From: Acidimicrobiales bacterium
GTDB taxonomy: Bacteria > Actinomycetota > Acidimicrobiia > Acidimicrobiales > VFJN01
DNA: 9,554 nt
Reading direction: 5' to 3'
NCBI GenBank assembly: GCA_016936035.1
Contig: JAFGPU010000115.1
Coordinates: forward strand, 1-9,554
A program made the position numbers and the translations under genes. The notes below the pieces were generated by a model that saw nothing but the letters and a program-made list of their open reading frames with translations, did not search any database and was not told where the DNA came from. Below, piece by piece: positions 6,695 through 9,554 of this stretch; the stretch's first letter is position 1, and each line of letters opens with the position of its first letter.

Positions 6695-6780
6695 CAGCCC
6701 GTCCCCCGGTCGCCGGCGGCCTGCGGGTGCGTGGCCGTCACGTCGCCGTGCCCGGCGCGGGCGGCACCGTCCGTGGTCAT
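6694..6780 (-). CDS. 28-codon linker ORF bridging the two ATPase genes
   Basis: The ORF runs MTTDGAARAG to DRGTG and stop. Its ATG overlaps the upstream ATPase stop (ATGA, 6777-6780) and its TGA overlaps the downstream ATPase start (TGATG, 6692-6696). A strong GGAGG lies 4 nt before its ATG, and 27 of 28 codons end in G or C. It therefore looks translated, either as a coupling leader or as the original N-terminus of the F ATPase put out of frame by one base. The peptide has no recognisable domain. Confidence 0.45.
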   Translation of the reverse strand: MTTDGAARAGHGDVTATHPQAAGDRGTG

Positions 6781-7898
6781 CCGGCCTCCACTGTCAGTTG
6801 TCCGGTCACCGCGGCCTCGGCCTGGGGGACCTTGGCGGCGACGTTGCGCTCGAGCGCCTCGCGGCCGGCGTCGGTGCCGACGGGGAACCAGCAGCGGTAG
6901 AAGTGGCCCGGCGTGTCGGCCTCGACCAGCGGCGGCATCTCCGTGTGGCAGCGTGCCTGGGCGTACGGGCAGCGCGGCGCGAACCGGCACCCCGGCGGCG
7001 GCGACGCGAGGTCGGGCGGCCGGCCGCCGATCACCTGGAGGCGGCTGTGGCTCGCGTTCTCGAGCCGTGGCACCGCCTTCAGCAGCGCCTCGGTGTACGG
7101 CATGCGCACCTCGGAGAACAGCGTCGTCGTGGGCGCGATCTCGACGATCTGCCCGGCGTACATCACCGCGATCTCGTGCGTGCGCCCCGCGACCACGCCG
7201 AGGTCGTGGCTGACGAGCACCATCGCCATGTCGCGCTCGCGCTGCTGCTCGTCGAGCAGGTCGAGGATCTGCGCCTGCACGGTGACGTCGAGGGCGGTCG
7301 TCGGTTCGTCGGCGAAGACGAGCTGGGGGCCGCAGGCGAGGGCGATGGCGATGACCACGCGCTGGCGCATGCCGCCCGAGAGCTCGTGCGGGTACTGCTT
7401 GAGCCGCCGCTCCGGCTCGGGGATGTGCACCGACCGCAGCAGGTTGACGGCTGTCTCGCGCGCCGCCGCCTTGTCGAGATCGGTGTGGACCTCGAGCGGC
7501 TCGAGGATCTGGCGACCGATCTTCATGACCGGGTTGAGCGAGGTCATCGGGTCCTGGAAGACCATCGACACCTGGACGCCCCAGTACGACCGCATGGCGT
7601 CGTCGCCGAGGAGGTCGAGGCGCTCGCCCTGGAACGTGATCTCGCCGGTGCGGGTGGCCGTCGGGGGCAACAACCCCATGATCGATCGCGACAGCACCGA
7701 CTTGCCGCATCCCGACTCGCCGACGAGACCGAGCGTGCGGCCCCGCTGCAGCGACAGCGACACGCCGTCGACGGCGGTCACCACCCCCCGCGGGGTGCGG
7801 AACTGCGTGCGCAGGTCGGACACGTCGAGCAGGCCGCGGCCCGCACGGGGGAACTCGTCGGCGCTGGCGTGCACGTGACGTCGGGCAGGGGGGCTCAC
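6777..7898 (-). CDS. Opp/Dpp-type ABC transporter ATP-binding protein (D subunit)
   Basis: The second nucleotide-binding subunit, 373 residues from a GTG at 7896-7898 (read as Met). This start gives a GTGA overlap with the permease C stop and is preceded by GGGAG; no suitable ATG lies near the N-terminus. Motifs are Walker A GESGCGKS (60-67), Q-loop FQDP (Q115), signature LSGGMRQR (173-180), Walker B LVFADEP (E198), D-loop TALD (201-204) and switch His231. The C-terminal Opp/Dpp extension carries MPYTEALLKAVP (266-277) and Cys304, 310, 317 and 336, the family's iron-sulphur-type spacing. The first 22 residues precede the normal ATPase fold and are not conserved in kind. The protein pairs with the F subunit to form the ATPase dimer under permeases B and C. 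Its stop overlaps the start of the linker ORF (ATGA). Confidence 0.93.
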   Translation of the reverse strand: MSPPARRHVHASADEFPRAGRGLLDVSDLRTQFRTPRGVVTAVDGVSLSLQRGRTLGLVGESGCGKSVLSRSIMGLLPPTATRTGEITFQGERLDLLGDDAMRSYWGVQVSMVFQDPMTSLNPVMKIGRQILEPLEVHTDLDKAAARETAVNLLRSVHIPEPERRLKQYPHELSGGMRQRVVIAIALACGPQLVFADEPTTALDVTVQAQILDLLDEQQRERDMAMVLVSHDLGVVAGRTHEIAVMYAGQIVEIAPTTTLFSEVRMPYTEALLKAVPRLENASHSRLQVIGGRPPDLASPPPGCRFAPRCPYAQARCHTEMPPLVEADTPGHFYRCWFPVGTDAGREALERNVAAKVPQAEAAVTGQLTVEAG

Positions 7899-8863
7899 AG
7901 TGCGCTCTCCCGTACGTCGAACCGGGCCCGGACGATGTCGCCCAGGTAGTTGAGGGACAGCACGGTCAGGAAGATGACGACCGTCGGGATCAGGACGATG
8001 TGGGGGGCGGCGCGCAGGTCGGCCCGGCCCTCGGCGAGGACGTTGCCCCACGACGGCGTCGGCAGCAGCACCCCGACGCCCAGGATGCTCAGGCCGCCCT
8101 CGGCCACGATCACCACGGCGACGCCGAGCAGGGCGATCGAGAACATCGCAGGCAACACGTTCGGCAGCACCTCGCGGACCATGATCGACGTGGTGCGGGC
8201 GCCCATGGCGCGCGCCGCCTGCACGAACTCGCGCTCGGACCACATCAGCGTGTTCGCACGGGTGATGCGGGCGAGCACCGGGATCGAGACCACTCCCAGC
8301 GAGAGGATGAGCACCACCATGCGCCGGGTGGTGCTCGTCCCCTGCTGGCTGGCGAACACCGTCACCAGCGTCACCGCCAAGATGATCTGGGGGAACGACA
8401 GCAGCGTGTCGAAGCCGACGGTCAGGACGCGATCGGTGCGGCCACGGAGGTAGCCGGCGACGAGCCCGAACATGCCCCCGACGACCAGCCCGAGCAGCAC
8501 CGACGAGAACGCGAGCAGCAGCGAGGCCCGCCCGCCCCAGACCATGCGGCTGAGGATGTCGCGCCCCAGGGCGTCGCCCCCGAGCAGGTGACCGTCCGTA
8601 CCCGGCCCCTGGCGCACGATCGACGTGACGGACTGGTTGGGGTCGTCGAGCGGCAGGACCGGAGCCAGGACGGCGGCCAGCGTCACGAACGCCAGCCAGG
8701 CGATGGCGAGCTTGCCGCCGATGCCCAGGCGTGCCCGCTGCTGACGCATCGTGAGCGGCTCGTGCTCGACCACCTGGGCCGTGTCGGTCGGTTCGAGGGT
8801 CGACACGGGGTTGATCGAACCCCGGTGCGCCGCCTCGAGGTCGAGATCGTCAGCTTCGGGCAT
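7895..8863 (-). CDS. Opp/Dpp-type ABC transporter permease (C subunit)
   Basis: A 322-residue inner-membrane permease. About 48 cytoplasmic residues precede TM1 (about 51-70). The DppC/OppC-type motif HLLGGDALGRDILSRMVWGG (92-111) follows, and then the BPD_transp_1 core with TM segments at about 113-136, 158-172, 182-199, 238-260 and 288-306. The EAA loop that contacts the ATPase is at about 213-234 (FVQAARAMGARTTSIMVREVLP). The ATG at 8861-8863 is preceded by GAGG with 7-nt spacing and overlaps the end of permease B by 14 bp. The stop overlaps the GTG of the D ATPase. With permease B it makes the translocation channel. Peptide or nickel specificity is set mainly by the binding protein, which is not in the window. 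Confidence 0.94.
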   Translation of the reverse strand: MPEADDLDLEAAHRGSINPVSTLEPTDTAQVVEHEPLTMRQQRARLGIGGKLAIAWLAFVTLAAVLAPVLPLDDPNQSVTSIVRQGPGTDGHLLGGDALGRDILSRMVWGGRASLLLAFSSVLLGLVVGGMFGLVAGYLRGRTDRVLTVGFDTLLSFPQIILAVTLVTVFASQQGTSTTRRMVVLILSLGVVSIPVLARITRANTLMWSEREFVQAARAMGARTTSIMVREVLPNVLPAMFSIALLGVAVVIVAEGGLSILGVGVLLPTPSWGNVLAEGRADLRAAPHIVLIPTVVIFLTVLSLNYLGDIVRARFDVRESAL

Positions 8864-9554
8864 GGCGGATCCTCGGGTCGAGGACGGCGTAGAGGATGTC
8901 GACGGCCACGTTGATCAGCACGTAGCCGACGGCGATGATCGCCACCAGGCTCTGGAGGGCGATGTACTGCCGGGCCTGGATGGCCTCGAACAGCAGCGTG
9001 CCGATGCCGGGCATGGCGAAGATGACCTCGACGATGACCGCGCCGCCGATCAGCGTGCCCACGTTGAGGCCGGCCACCGTCAGCAGCGTGAGGCTGGATG
9101 GCCGGAGGGCGTGTCGCCACAGCACACGCCGGGGCGACACCCCCTTGGCCTTGGCCATCGTGATGAAGTCCTCCTGCAGCGTGGCGATCATGTCGCTGCG
9201 CAACAGGCGCATGTAGACGGCGATCTGCCCCACGGCGAGGCTGACGGCCGGCAGGATCATGCGGCGGAGGTGCTCGCCGAGGTCGTCGCTGGGTTTGACG
9301 TAGCCGCTGACCGGCAGCCACCCGAGCTCGACGCCGACGTAGTACGCCAGCACGAGCGCGAGGGCGAAGTTGGGGATGGCGAGCATCCCGAACGCTCCGG
9401 CGTTCGCCGCCTTGTCGGCCCGTGACCCCGCCCGGTAGGCGGTGATCACGCCGGCAGGGATGGCGATGAGCAGCGCCAGCACCTGGGCGTACACCATGAG
9501 CTGGAGCGACACCGGCAGCGAGTCGCGCACCCGGTCCATGACCGGGCGCTCGCC
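8850..9554 (-). CDS. Opp/Dpp-type ABC transporter permease (B subunit), 5' end beyond the window
   Basis: The frame is open to the window edge, giving 234 residues of a protein that normally has about 310-330. The first visible residues, GERPVMDRVRDSLPVSLQL, match the middle of OppB/DppB proteins (GRPV followed by the RLPxTLEL-like helix), so the ATG at 9537-9539 is an internal Met and roughly 80-110 residues, including TM1, lie outside. TM segments are seen at about 21-40, 53-74, 98-117, 155-180 and 199-222. The EAA loop is at about 129-150 (FITMAKAKGVSPRRVLWRHAL), and the protein ends in LDPRIRHARS, typical of the subunit. Permease C starts within its last codons. A binding-protein gene may lie upstream. 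Confidence 0.93.
   Translation of the reverse strand, partial: GERPVMDRVRDSLPVSLQLMVYAQVLALLIAIPAGVITAYRAGSRADKAANAGAFGMLAIPNFALALVLAYYVGVELGWLPVSGYVKPSDDLGEHLRRMILPAVSLAVGQIAVYMRLLRSDMIATLQEDFITMAKAKGVSPRRVLWRHALRPSSLTLLTVAGLNVGTLIGGAVIVEVIFAMPGIGTLLFEAIQARQYIALQSLVAIIAVGYVLINVAVDILYAVLDPRIRHARS

Noticed and set aside
5979..7949. 656-codon + strand open frame opposite both ATPase genes
   Set aside because: Arg/His/Ala-rich antisense product without domains; the opposite strand has complete ABC motif sets.

Overview
The window is very GC-rich. It has short or overlapping intergenic gaps, some GTG starts, Shine-Dalgarno (SD) sequences of the GAGG/GGAGG type, and a bacterial Ku beside a stand-alone LigD-type polymerase. 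This fits a high-GC actinobacterium. The split NHEJ layout and gene style would suit an Acidimicrobiia-like lineage, but that finer placement is a guess. No rRNA, tRNA, CRISPR array, insertion sequence or phage gene was seen, and the window looks like ordinary chromosome.

Left part (1-3106): after the possible tail of a + strand gene (2-67), a complete MMPL/RND-type membrane transporter lies on the - strand (146-2410). Divergent from it is a TetR-family regulator on the + strand (2510-3106). The 99-bp gap between them holds nested inverted repeats around the only AT-rich core. This is the classic layout of a local repressor controlling itself and an exporter.

Middle (3128-4996): two - strand genes, ku followed after 24 bp by a polymerase/primase-domain protein with a GTG start, form a minimal non-homologous end-joining module. 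No ligase or nuclease domain is in the window. The polymerase has Gln where the LigD Pol family normally has a conserved His.

Right part (5046-9554): a - strand operon for a peptide/nickel-class (Opp/Dpp) ABC importer, in the order permease B (cut by the window edge), permease C, ATPase D, a 28-codon linker ORF, ATPase F, and a TetR-family regulator as last gene. Successive genes overlap or nearly touch (14 bp, GTGA, ATGA, TGATG, then a 2-bp gap), so translational coupling is likely throughout. No substrate-binding protein gene is visible; it may lie upstream of permease B beyond the edge. A perfect 8-bp inverted repeat follows the regulator's stop and may separate this operon from ku.

Nothing here is clearly a new biological system. 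The points most worth a second look are the layered operator between mmpL and tetR, the fully bridged mini-ORF between the two ATPases (a possible frameshifted N-terminus), and the His-to-Gln change in the NHEJ polymerase.
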